This document shows, in pieces, positions 24,225 to 36,080 of a stretch of 64,000 nucleotides of DNA. A program made the position numbers and the translations under genes. How positions within the stretch are numbered: the first letter of the stretch is position 1; every line of letters starts with the position of its first letter. The notes below the pieces were generated by a model, which was not told the origin of the DNA, did no database searches, and saw only the letters and a list, made by a program, of their open reading frames with translations. The DNA comes from Wurfbainia villosa (lineage: Eukaryota > Streptophyta > Magnoliopsida > Zingiberales > Zingiberaceae): positions 48,550,621 through 48,614,620 of the forward strand of contig CM045993.1 in the NCBI GenBank assembly GCA_025175895.1. Reading direction: 5' to 3'.

Positions 24225-24510
24225 TGATTAGTCGATTACGACTATCTATAGGATAGAGAGTGCGTCAATTAGTTGAGTACGACTCTCTATTGGATAGAGA
24301 GTTATGATCAGTCGAGTAATACTCTCTACAGGATAGAGAGTGCGTAGATCAGTTGAGTATGACTCTCTATTGGATAGTGAGTTATGATCAGTTGAGTACG
24401 ACTCTCTACAGGATAGAGAGTCAGTTGATCAATTGAGTACGACTCTCTGCAGGATAGAGAGTGCATTGATCTGATTAGTATGACTTTCTGTAGAATAGAG
24501 AGTCTATGGT
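24225..24510. repeat. Hairpin array in G2 LTR, about seven units of 40-47 bp
   Basis: Each unit holds ACTCTCT, a short loop such as ACAGGAT, then AGAGAGT, giving a 7-bp stem, joined by spacers like GATCAGTTGAGTACG. The stem halves are conserved better than the spacers. The same array recurs in the other G2 LTR at 32745-32945. Confidence 0.92.
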
Positions 24511-24974
24511 GGATGTCTATATGTGAGACATTGCATTCATGTCATTTGCATGCATACTGGCGACGTGGTCTCCCTTGTGGTTGAGAGGGTCGCCAGTCAT
24601 CATGCCTCCACGGTTACTCATAAGAGGAGTAACCGGTGTGAGGGAAGAGCATATGTTGTGCCGCACTCTACCACTATAGACGGTGGTAGTTGGAGTCGCA
24701 TGCAGTTGTCCTGGGTGCATGGTACTCGACCACTCATTGGTATTGTTAGTCGAAGTGGCCAGCAGCACGGATCCCCATTGTATAGCGAGCTCTTTACGCT
24801 CATATGCAACTTGATCATACTGCCCACTCGGCCACTCTAGAGCAGTGGTTGGTGTGAGTTGGGACAGTTGTCATGTCGTGCCACTTAGGCCACACTAGGT
24901 CATGGTAGCGAGTAGGGGTGAGCAGGCATGACCATGCATGCTGCATTGCCGTATATGATGGCGCTTTGCATATT

Positions 24975-25060
24975 ACCATATATATATAAACATATATATA
25001 TATATATGGATGGTTGAGATTAATATATATATAAATGCAGTCTATATATATATGCTTATT
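24975..25060. repeat. TA microsatellite in G2 LTR
   Basis: Several ATATATATAT runs. An equivalent tract is present in the other G2 LTR at about 32200-32285. Confidence 0.9.
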
Positions 25061-25862
25061 GTGATGTTGCATTTGATTGAATTATGCTTGTTGCATTTGA
25101 TTGTACATTATATTCATGCATGTTTCTTGCATATGTTATACGGTTGTGTCGAATACTGGTATATGTGTTGGACATACCATTAGATACCTTGACTGTAGCT
25201 TGAGTATATTGCGAGTTGATCTTACTCTTCCTGTTATATATATGTTGGATATTTGTTTAGGTTGGATCAGAGTAGCGTAGCAGACTTCAGGTATGTCTGC
25301 ATTTTACGTTGTTCATTTTGTTAGATGGTATATGCTTGTATTTATATACTATGCTGATATAACTGTTGTACCTCTAGATTATGTTGTTGAATTACATGCG
25401 ATATTATATATATACATGTTTTTTTGTTACCTGCTGAGTTTTACTCACCACCACCATGGACCCTGGGTTTTTCTATCGCCCAGGTAAAAGGTAGAAGTCT
25501 TCGTGACGGCTTAGAGCACTGCTGGCTGACATCTCATCTCATCTCCGAGGCTCTGGTGGTTGTGTTGGCCTTTCCGTATGAGTGTATTGTATTTGGAGTT
25601 TTCGTGATGTACTATGTTGTGGATTCCGATTTTCTCGAGGTTTCGTTATGTTGTGGTGTGTTAGTCATACTGGTATGCATGTGTGTAGTTTGAGATGTGG
25701 TATTATGTTTCCGCAGTGTTTTGTGTAGTTGTTGTTTTCATATATATATTTATATTGTTGTTGTTATGGCCTACGGGCCTTGTATTAACCTGAAATATTG
25801 CCACGTACAGGGGAGATCTCATCTGTTTGCTTTTCGGTACGGCATACTCTCGAGGCGTGACA

Positions 25863-26320
25863 ATGCAATCTAATATTCCCTCGATAGTACAACCCTACAG
25901 ATGATCCAATGGATCCGACCCATGAATAGGAAGAAAGTTAGTTGATTTGGCCAATCGATCCATGATCACCCAAATCGCATCATGTCCTTTATAGGTTCTA
26001 GCAATATCGTAATGAAATCCATAGTGATACGCTCCCACTTCTATTCATAAATCGAAATTGGAATTTTGTGGAGCAATCCAGCGAGTTTTTGATGTTCAGC
26101 CTTCACCTACTGGTATACAAAACATCGAGCAGCAAAATCTGCTATAACCCTCTTCATATCATTCCACCAGTATAAACATTTCAAATCTCGGTACATCCGA
26201 GTACCACCAAGATGCATAGCTAATCTCGAATGATGTGCCTCCTGTAGCAACTCTTTCTTAAACTAGATGTATGTCCGGAACATATAGTCCATAGAAACGT
26301 AATACTCCATTCTCATCACT
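25863..26320 (-). pseudogene. Gypsy G2 integrase, N-terminal half
   Basis: On the minus strand the order is GVLRFYGLYVPD, a zinc-binding domain (EAHHSRLAMH, GGTRMYRDLK, IADFAARCF, with the last Cys of the HHCC set replaced by Tyr), then KAEHQKLAGLL and WERITMDFI, and finally a degraded stretch ending RLH at 25863. Several stops and at least one frameshift are present. The next residue expected in the family (the G-V-P before SDRD) is not here but on the plus strand at 19755. The G2(+) LTR terminus begins at the very next base. Confidence 0.88.
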
Positions 26321-26820
26321 CGAGAAATCCCTCTACTGTCCATAATTCACTCTATCCCACAGAACTGGAAGTGACTGGGAGACGATAATGACCAATCTCT
26401 CTTGTTGCATTCGTCCATGTTCTATCAGCTCTATAGTAGCTATCCAAAATCCCATGAGCATTACTGCTCCATACATCTAATAATCAGGATAAGATCCACT
26501 ATGTCCACGTCATGTGTATGACAGCTTGTCTCGCAGTTCCTCAACTGTCGTTAGCTTACGATATGCCTCATTCAACTGCATCAGGATCGCTCCGATCCCT
26601 GAATGATGCATCTGCGTAAAACATCCTTTCATCCACCTCGGAAGGATTAACTAATATCCGTGTAAAAGGTAACCTCCATCTAGGTCCAGTAAACTGGTTT
26701 CACTAGCTTCCGACTAAATGATTTCCATCATCACCTTTGTCAAACAAGTCCATGGTATAGTAATGCTAAAACATTCTATCCACATCACCACCATCTATGA
26801 TGGTCGAGTGCGCAACTCCA
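26321..26820 (-). pseudogene. Degraded gypsy RNase H/linker region of G2
   Basis: It lies between the integrase zinc-binding domain and solo LTR S1. By position it should code for the end of RNase H and the linker, and scattered residues (for example ASFRDRSDP, YRKLTTVEELRD) fit this only loosely. Too many stops to define domains. Confidence 0.5.
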
Positions 26821-26825
26821 ACTAC

Positions 26826-28644
26826 TGTTTGGATTTTATGAGCCGCAAAAACCGCTTTTTGCATTGCAGAAACCTTGGATCCTCGGCCACGGATTCGTGC
26901 GAAGATATAAAAATAAAACATGTATGTGTTTAAAGATCCTAGATCTACCTTAGATCTACAAGATGAAAGCATTACCCTCGTAGCGACGCCCTTTGCTTAT
27001 CCCGCTCGTCCAAAAGCTTTGCCGGAACTCAAGAGTGTCAAGTGAACACTCCTCTATTGGTATCCACATGGACAAATGGTGGACAAACACAAACTAGAGT
27101 GTGCTAGCACTCATGGAAGTTTCGGCCAAGGAGGTTGGGAGAGCAAGCTTGAGACGAGAGCAAGGAAGAAGATGATGTTAATCCGAATAACTTCACACTA
27201 ATGCTAAAAGTGGCCGACCACTCTTGGATGGGGGGGGGGGGGGTTACATGCATGCATGTAATTCCAAGAGCCAATGGCTCTTGGTCTCCCTCATGAGGAG
27301 GCACAACATGATAAGTCCATGATGATGTGGAACACCATCATTGGCTGGCCCCCATGCCTGTCACCATGACATGGCAATTGGTCAAGTCAAAATTGATCAT
27401 TCATCTTCCCTCTCAAGTCAAGTCAAACTTGACTTCTTATCTCCCATGGTTGATCAAATCTAACCACTTGATTCAAGTCAATTTGATTTAATGAATATCT
27501 ATTTATTAATTTAAATTGACTCAATGAATCAAATCTAAATTAGAATCATTCAACACTTGAATCAAATTGAGTCTTACTCAATTAGTCTAATTTGGATTAC
27601 TCTTAATCCAATTTGGTTCATCCCATGAACCTAATCCTCATGGTTCATCATATGAACCTAATCTCCATCTAATTGCCCTTTGTGTGTGACCCTATAGGTT
27701 CTTGTAACGTTGGCAATGTCCCTAAACTGTTTTAGAAACATAAGCAATGAGCGGTATCTAGCAACACATCATTGCTACCGAAGTTACAAGAATGTTGAGC
27801 TCCAACATCACCTTTGTGACTACTAATTGTGACTCTCACAATATGTGACAAATGTCCCTCTATCCATGACATCTAGATTGACCAATTGAGGCATAGATCA
27901 TGTCATCCTCGGTACAATCTATATCTTGAACTCCATGTAGACTCACTCTAATCAAATGAGCTCAATATCTCATATTGACTCATTTGGGCATGGTCATGCA
28001 CTTCGTGGTTTCACTCTATCAAGAATAACGATGTCACTCCCATCATATAGGAGGGATAGATCCCATCTACATCACTCACATCCCTCCGTATAATTTGTTA
28101 CACACCCAGTAATCGCCTTTATAGTCCACCCATTTACGGGTGACATTTGACGAAGCCAAAGTATGCAACTCCTTATGTAGGGAACCATAGTGACTTCAGG
28201 TCTAAGGACTAATAGTCATACTAATAGCCACATGAGAAAGTATATGACACGCATATAACGATCAATGATACTTTCTCATGGTGGGTCATTCAGTATACAT
28301 TCTCCAATGCATTCCCATATGTGAACTTGATATCTCATATCCATGACTTGTGGGATCAAGTCATCGTGTTGACCTACATGCTAGTCTCTACGCATTAACA
28401 TTGTCCCTGAATGTTAATACTTGACTAGGAAAGATTAAGAGTAGCGTTCTCTATATCAGCTCATTATCGATTCAACCAATCGATTGATATAGATAAGAAC
28501 CTACTACTCAAGGATGTTATTATACTTAGTTATTTGGCACCAATACAAGTAAATATAATAACCATGCCTTTATTAATAGAAATATGATACAATAAAGTCC
28601 ATACAACAATCATCACATGATTGACTCTAGGGCTTTTACTAACA
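26826..28644 (-). mobile_element. Solo LTR S1 (copia-type)
   Basis: 1819 bp with TG/CA termini (plus strand TGTTTGGATTTT to TTTTACTAACA), flanked by the TSD ACTAC at 26821-26825 and 28645-28649. The minus-strand start TGTTAGTAAAAGCCC looks like a plant copia LTR. No interior remains. It interrupts the G2 gypsy pol region. Confidence 0.87.
27228..27243. repeat. Poly-G tract
   Basis: A run of about 16 G in the S1 LTR. Such tracts are prone to length error in assembly. Confidence 0.9.
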
Positions 28645-28649
28645 ACTAC

Positions 28650-29345
28650 CACAATCAACAGTGGCCAGGTTACGCAACTCTAAGAACCACAAACTGATCC
28701 AATCGTATCCAGGATACACGATTCTCAAATTCAGTGGTGACTAAATAGTTAATTAGTCTAACAACATAATCAAAACTCATAAAATTCATACTAAGTATGA
28801 AATTGTCGTCTTTACACACCTGCTTCCTTCATACTCTACACTGATGATATATCAATCATCACAACGACAATGATAATTGTATGACACCATGTCACTAAAA
28901 TATCAACACTCTAGTCGTAAACCAACCCTAGAGTATACACAGGTGTTCATTGCTAATCTAAATAGATCATCTATCCACAACAGAGGATATTCACCTTTAA
29001 CAACTATTGCATTTCATCATCGATAATCGATGAATAATCTCAAAGGTTCATCCCTTTTTTAACAAAGAGTTCTAGATCCTTCTCAAGGAGAAATACTGGG
29101 ACAGATAAATATCCCCTCCAACATCTCCTATAATCACAACTTACATTCTTCCAATTCCCATAGTGTTTAGTAACACTTACACCAACAAAATTATCCCACA
29201 TATGAGGTATTCAATATCGACACTATCTTCGAAATCACTCTGATCACCTACTCCACTTGCCTATGTAGCGGCAAGCCTAGGAGTTCATCCAAAACTACAT
29301 CCGACTACTCTCGAATTATTCGCACATCTCGGAGACATAATCATG
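28650..29345 (-). pseudogene. Gypsy G2 reverse transcriptase remnant
   Basis: The minus strand near 29340-29250 gives DELLGLPLHRQVE, the conserved entry to chromovirus RT, and near 29110 GIFICPSISP, followed by a degraded KKRDE-like end. Further on, an IIVVVMIDIS-like stretch near 28850 may be what is left of the FIDD catalytic motif. Stops are frequent. Upstream DVRIIRE resembles the protease-RT linker. Confidence 0.7.
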
Positions 29346-31347
29346 GCATAATCTCAACAATTTGACCATCCATAAGGATATGTCTATAGCAAGGTATATC
29401 TATCAAAGTCTACGGGCACTCTTTGACTTCTTAATTGTTGGTCAACATCTCACCTGATAGTAGAGATACCACCCACCCACAAGTCGATGTATAGGAAACC
29501 TTCTAATCCAAATTGAGAATGTTCTAGACAAGGATACCTGTAAACTACAAGTATCCCTCAATATATTAACCCAGAGGGTAAACTAGAGTAATACCCTGAG
29601 CGATCAATTATCTGTCGATCCGATCCAAAGGCTCCATGCAGGACTCAACCTTTTTTCGAAGAGAACAAGATTAGATCCAACAGTCCGCAACAAACGGTCG
29701 CATTTCTGCGATAAATGAACCAGGGATTTTTTTTCCTAGATCATCTAATCCCACCCTTAATCCTACGAGCTACAACTGCAGAATACCGAATAGATATGAC
29801 CATCGTCGTATACTCTCTCCTCTGTACAAAGCCAATTCCACATCTCGGGGTAACTGTTATTGTTGTTTGCATGAGTCTTCTACAATGTCTTCTGTGTTGA
29901 TCTCTGCTATCGAGACGGTGCATCATCCTCCCGGAATAGCATCAATAGTCTTCAACTGAGTCTTCAAAATACACCTCCTCAAATATACTGGTTGTTTACA
30001 ATAGCAACAGATGAATTGATCCAACAGATAACCTGACTTCACGTGTCTTCGTGATCCGCACTACACGCACATAATCCCTTTGGAGTCTTTGTTTTGATTT
30101 CGCTGATGTGCACGAGAACATCCTGATGATCTGCGGTTGGTCTTCTATAATCGAAAAATAGCTCAAGGCCTATGATTCCGATCTTGCTCCTTTTATCCAA
30201 CAGTCGGAGACTTCTGACTCTAATAAGTTGACCTGCACTATTTGCTTATCGGTCTTCAACTCTTAAACACTTGTACGGAGTTATTTCTAAACTCCTGACT
30301 CAATCCACATGTTCCGCCAGGATCTGATAGAAGATCCAGTTATCTTAATTCAAAAGTAAGCCAATAACCGTGGGTGGCTTAAAACAACCCTTCATCTTCT
30401 TGAGCTATTAGGTGAGCATAAACTCTGCAAATCTAACGACTCTGCATGATATTTTCGTTACCGATGATCACCCTACTTGAAGCTCAAGAATTTATTACAA
30501 TGTGTCACAGGAAGTGACACAGGAAATTATTCTCTTTCAACATCACTAAACCATGATTAAGTGATGTTTCATTCCCCTACAATGTTATTTTCTAGATTTA
30601 CCACCAAGTACCGTCTTGATCCCGATAATGGTATGCAAGTAACTCTACCTTCTCTGTATAATACAAGTTAAGTACTCAAAAGTACTTTCAAAGTTATACA
30701 ACCCAGTATGAACAACTCAGGGATAAAAATCCCTATAAAACACCGTAAACTAGCCTTCCGCTATCTGCATCAACAATGACCTACTTATCTTGTCCATTAC
30801 TCAATAGGTAATGATCTGACTAACATAATTAGTGAAAATCTCTAAGACTGTAGTCTCTGATTTTCACAAGAAATGTGACGACTTGACCCCTATTTTTCAA
30901 CTCGGTATCAATCGGCTCTCAAAGGTAAATCACCTTTTCGACACAGGTTCAAGACTCACAGACTCAACAGGTCATGCCCGTGGTCAACTCAAACCACGAT
31001 TATGAAGAATAACCAACCTACTACAGGTTATTCCCTATTATATACACTAAACGCATAGCCAACAAAATCGGGAGTATAAACCCTAATGGCAACTCCGGTT
31101 GGTCACCACGGTGGGCGACTTCCACTACGAGTCTGTACAGGTATAATATATCTAACTGTATACACTTATTAATCAAGTCTAGATAAGTATCCAACTGGAA
31201 AATAAGTCATCAGGAATACTTACTTCATGCTGCTTGGAGCTCAGGCCACTGTCAATCTCATCTCAAAAACCAAAACTGAAACAAATCGACTCCCGAGAAT
31301 CCAAGACTCGACACAAAAAAACCACTATATGACATCGCAGAAGCTAG
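29346..31347 (-). pseudogene. G2 gag/protease region, heavily decayed
   Basis: By position, between the PBS and the RT entry, this should hold gag and protease. I could not recognise a zinc knuckle or protease DSG/DTG motif in any frame. It is noncoding today. Confidence 0.45.
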
Positions 31348-31360
31348 GGCTCTAATATAA
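31348..31360 (-). other. Degenerate G2 primer-binding site
   Basis: The minus strand reads TTATATTAGAGCC, matching TGGTATCAGAGCC at 10 of 13 positions. The differences include a C-to-T change. It lies seven bases inside the LTR terminus, so position and sequence both support it. Confidence 0.6.
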
Positions 31361-32744
31361 CTAATGTTGTCACGGCCTGATAGTATGCCATGTCGAAAAA
31401 CAAACGGACGATATCTCCCCTATACGTGGCAACATCTCGTGTTAATACAAGGCCTGTAGGCCACAACAACAACAATAACATATATATATGTAAACAAACC
31501 ACAGCAAAAACCAACCACAACAACATAACAAACTACACAGTGCATATCAGTATGACTAACCACATCACAACTACATACAGAAAACAACGGCAAAAACTCG
31601 AAACCACAACTGTGTACATCACATGACAATCCATACCACATTACACCACGAAAAAACTCCAAATACATAACACACATATGGAAAGCCCAAAACGACCACC
31701 AGAGTCTTGGGGGTGAGATGAGATGTCAGCCAGCGGTGCTCCAAGTCATCACGAAGACTTCTACCTGTTACCTGGGCGACAGAAAAACCCAGGGTCCATG
31801 ATGGTGAGTATAACTCAGCAGGTTATAGGAAAAACATGTATATATCAAATATCACATGTAATTCAACATCATAACCTAAAGGTACAACAGGTATACCAGC
31901 ACAGTATATAAAATACATGCATATACCATCTAACCAAATAAACAACGTATAATGCAGACATACCTGAAAATCTGCTACGCTACTCTGATCCAACCTGAGC
32001 ATATATCCAACATATATAATAGGAAGAGTAATACTAACTCACAATATACTCATGATACAGGTCAAGGTATCTAATGATCTGTCCAAAAAATATACAAGTA
32101 TCCGATACTACCGTATAACATATGCAGAAGCATGCATGAATATGATGTACAACCAAATGTAGCAAGCATAGTACAATCAAGTGCAATATCACAATAAGGA
32201 TATATATATAGACTGCATCTATATATATATTAATCACAACCATCCATATATATATATACATTCATATATGTATATATATGGTAATATGAAATGTGCCATA
32301 AGATACAGCATGTATGGTCATGCTTACGCACCCCTACTCGCTACCATGACCTCAGTGTGACCTAGGTGGCACGACATGATAGCTGTCCCAACTCAACACC
32401 AACCACTGTTCTAGAGTGGTCGAGTGGGCAGTGTGATCAAGTAGCATATGAGCGTAAAGAGCTCGCTACACAACGGGGGTCCCTGCTGCTGGCCACTCCG
32501 ACTGACACTACCAATGAGTGGTCGAGTGCCACGCACCCAGGATAACTGCATGCAACTCCAACTACCACCATCTATAGTGGTAGAGTGTGGTACAATAAAT
32601 GCACTGCCCTCACACTAGTTACTCCTCGGGGAGTAACCTGGGAGGCAAGATGATTGACGAATCTCTTAACCCCAAGGGAGACTATGTCGTCAGAATGCAT
32701 GCAAATGATATGAATGTACTGTCACACATACAGACATCTACCAC

Positions 32745-32945
32745 AGACTCTCTGTTAATAGAGAGTGGTACCCATCTGATCAATACACTCTCTATCCTAT
32801 AGAGAGTCCTACTCAACTGATCGACGGACTGTCTATCCTATAGAGAGTCATACTCAACTGATCATAACTCTCTATCCAATAGAGAGTCATACTCAACTGA
32901 TCGATGCACTTTATATCCTATAGAGAGTCGTACTCGACTAATCAT
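32745..32945. repeat. Hairpin array in G2(-) LTR
   Basis: Five units, each with ACTCTCTATCC-TATAGAGAGT-like stems separated by spacers such as ACTCAACTGATCGA. It is the reverse-complement counterpart of 24225-24510 but with fewer and less regular units. Confidence 0.9.
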
Positions 32946-33488
32946 ATCAAGCTGGGACCACCGGTCCATAGCAACACACTAATCATCCTTCACTTAACCA
33001 TTACACAACACATGGTTGGTAATAAGTATGCAACATACGGGTATTGGAATAAATCCTACATTTAGGCCATTACCTATCCACGAATGAACTTTTACCTAAT
33101 TTACAAATCAAGTTATCATCTGTACTATAACATCTACACCCTACTAAACATTTATAGATCTACTTACATCACATCTGTAACTCCTAAATCATGATAAAGG
33201 AAAATGTGATATTAACCTTTGAGCAAATATAGCCAACGACACGTATCAAGCATAAGATAAATAAGAGTAGGGTCAAGATAATATGAAAACCTAACATTCT
33301 CATATCTATGACTAAATCTGAATGCAATACATCTACCTGACCAGGGTAGGAAATTACCCACCTGATACGAAGCTCGAACTATGTCACGCCCGCCCTTTCC
33401 ATGGGTCCGGAGGGGCGGCGCATGACGCGATCGTACATACATACATTACATTACAGTGGAAGACTACCTATACTTCTTACAGCAGAAG

Positions 33489-33512
33489 ACTTTAGACTTT
33501 TTTTTTTTTTTT
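33489..33512. repeat. Poly-T tract
   Basis: About 20 T interrupted once by C, within the G1 solo LTR. Confidence 0.85.
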
Positions 33513-33858
33513 CTTTTAACATAAACTTGCATCGTCATTTCATAGATACTTCTTCTTAAAAATAGGGCATGCATCATTAGTTCATATGTACTTAGTTCAA
33601 ATTCATAAACTAAATCGTCTTAGGGAAAACATGCATAAAGAACATAACAGATCTCCTCCACCATGCCACTACCACACACACGTTGCCCCTCCTGCTGCTC
33701 CCTTTAGTTTAGCCACCCTTTACCCTTATCTGCAGTACAAGGGAACATAAACTATAAGCACATAGGCTTAGTAAGATCCTGTCCAACTCACAAAAACCAT
33801 ACGTAAGCATAACATGTAAACATACAAAGACATAAACAGTCATAACTTGAATACAACA

Positions 33859-36060
33859 TGTTGGGTTTCCGGCACTGCGGCGTGTGTGTGTTCGATCACG
33901 TTTCGTAAACATGAACACAGCGGAAGCAATAAAAATAATAAATCTACATTTATTACAACACACACAACGCACGCATGCATATTACAACAAGTGTAGACAT
34001 AACCGTAAATTTAAATTTGCAATAAAAGGAAATTTATCTACGTTATACCTTTCGTATGACGTGTAGCGGGAACGGCATCAACCGGAATGATCCTCGCTAG
34101 AATCGTCTCTATCCGTATCCACGCCGAGTTCCTCGGGATGACTTCGCTAAGCCACGGACTTCGTCTTCGTACGGGTTACTAGCCTCGTGTTGAAGATGAC
34201 GTGATGGATAGATGATCACGATCCGAATCCAAATTCGGATCCTAACACGAGTTCTCAAAACTCGCTTCTCCGGAGAGGTATTCGTCAACCAATTGACGAA
34301 TCCTTCGTCCTCCACCTCAGAGGATTACCGGAGATCGAATCCCCGGTAGTTTAGCCGCTGTCGGAGCTCAAACCATCGTCCAAACGATGCTCCGACGAGA
34401 GGAGAAGAAGCTGTCCAGAAAACTGGACAGCTTGGTGGAGGAGTAGGCGCCGGCCAAAACAAGGAAGCCAAGTGCTCACCTTTTTCACCGAGGCCTAGGA
34501 AGATCACCGGAGGGTCGCCGGAGGATCACCGGCTGAAGCTTGGACTCCGGCAAAGAGCTGGACGGTGGCTCAAGGGTTGGGCGGCAATGGAGTTGACGGC
34601 AACAAGAGGAAGAGGGGTTGGGCGGCCAAGCTAGGGTTTTGGATTAGGGCTTAATTATCCATTAAGCCCTCTTTTATAGAGAACTAATTCTCTTAATGGT
34701 TATTGGATCATAACCATTAGGCCCGTTAACCCGCTCCATTAAGATAAGTTAAAATAAACCAAACCATGATGGTTTATTTTAAGTTAAAACGAACCGAACC
34801 AACTTTTGGTTCATTCGTTTAAAATAAACCAAACCCTTTGGTTTATTCTCCTCCATTGGATTAGAACGAAACCATTTTGGTTCATCCATTACGTCTTCAT
34901 AAGACTCGGCCCATCCACGCTTCCATTGCGACTGAAACGATTTCATGCTCGCTTTATGTTTGGTCCAACCAAACCTAGTTTCTCTCGGTCTGAGAATCCC
35001 ATTCTCAAGCTCGTTTTAAATCCTTTGGATTACGCTCATTGTGCGTGTGACCAAATAGGTTCTCGGTTTATGTTGACCGTCTATAATTAACCATTAATTA
35101 TAGAACGATCATGAGTGGCACCTAGTAGTACATCATGATCCCCAATTAGAAAAAAATCAAGCGGTTGATCCGTAACTATTTCAAACCCTTCAAGAGCTTC
35201 GAATGATTCGTGCCCCATTCCCTTCACTCATCTTATACCCACTTGGTTCTGTGACATGGTCTATAGTGTCACCCCACTAGGTTGACTACGCCACACCTAG
35301 CCCAAGTATCATTTTCTCGTCCCACGATTCTAGTTACTCCACATGTATCAAGAGTACCTTACTCTAAACATGTAATGCTTTGGCCAAAGACTTTAGTCAA
35401 CAATCCGACGAGCCATGGGTATACATCTCCTCGCAAGGAGTGGTGAATCCTTTATAGGCTATTCAAACACCTTCGATCACTTCGACTTATACCCAATCAT
35501 CCCGGGTCCACATCTCCTTAGAGATGTTTGCTTAAGATGTCAAAGCATATGTCTCTATGATCAAGATGACTTGAATACTGCATGTCAAAGGAACATCGCA
35601 CTTAAGCCACAGTAAGAACTTCATTGACATATCTATATATGCAGAGAACCATATGAAGTCTTATGGCTGGTCACTTCAATGAACTAGTTACCATAACTAG
35701 CATCCACGATTAACTCCGGACATCACTATGTCTCCAGCCAGTGAGAATTAGCTGCTTGGATACACCAAGGAGTATACCTCGTGCTAGTATCGACAGAATT
35801 GATGGTGTCCAAATCCATCAATTCATCGACTAGGGATAATTCCGATACATCACAATTACACATGTAGAGATACTCACTAGTTGTGATCCAATCACAAATT
35901 CTCTCATGCTGTGAATCGTATCGTAGACATTCAATAAATGAGTTTAAGATCCAATCAAATACATAAAACATGTATACTCAAATAGTGAATCTTCATTTAT
36001 CATATAAATGGTTCATACATAAGGCGATTGCCTTAGGACATCTCTCATATATTACTAACA
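33859..36060 (-). repeat. C1 3' LTR
   Basis: 2202 bp. On the minus strand it runs from TGTTAGTAATATATG to CGGAAACCCAACA. It contains TCTATAAAAGAGGGC as a putative TATA region near 34670. Confidence 0.93.
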
Positions 36061-36078
36061 GACTCTCACTTGACCTAT
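36061..36078 (-). other. C1 polypurine tract
   Basis: The minus strand reads AGGTCAAGTGAGAGTC just before the 3' LTR. It is a weak purine tract, placed by its position next to the LTR and directly after the pol stop codon. Confidence 0.65.
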
Positions 36079-36080
36079 TG

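Larger units (their letters stand above)
20333..25862 (+). repeat. G2 gypsy LTR, plus orientation (interrupted)
   Basis: Starts TGTAAAATATC, ends GGCGTGACA. It matches, in opposite orientation, the LTR at 31368-53291 (for example the GGTGGGTAATT-CCTACCCTGGTCAGG block and the hairpin array). It is about 3.5 kb after removing the solo C2 LTR at 21222-23268. No coding potential of its own. Confidence 0.87.

Noticed and set aside
24225..24510. Array resembling CRISPR repeats
   Set aside because: Repeats and spacers are both degenerate and related, the array lies in a plant LTR, and there are no cas genes.
34109..34315. 68-codon minus frame found in both C1 LTRs (also 41457-41663)
   Set aside because: Duplicated with the LTR; low-complexity Arg/Ile repeat; no evidence of translation.
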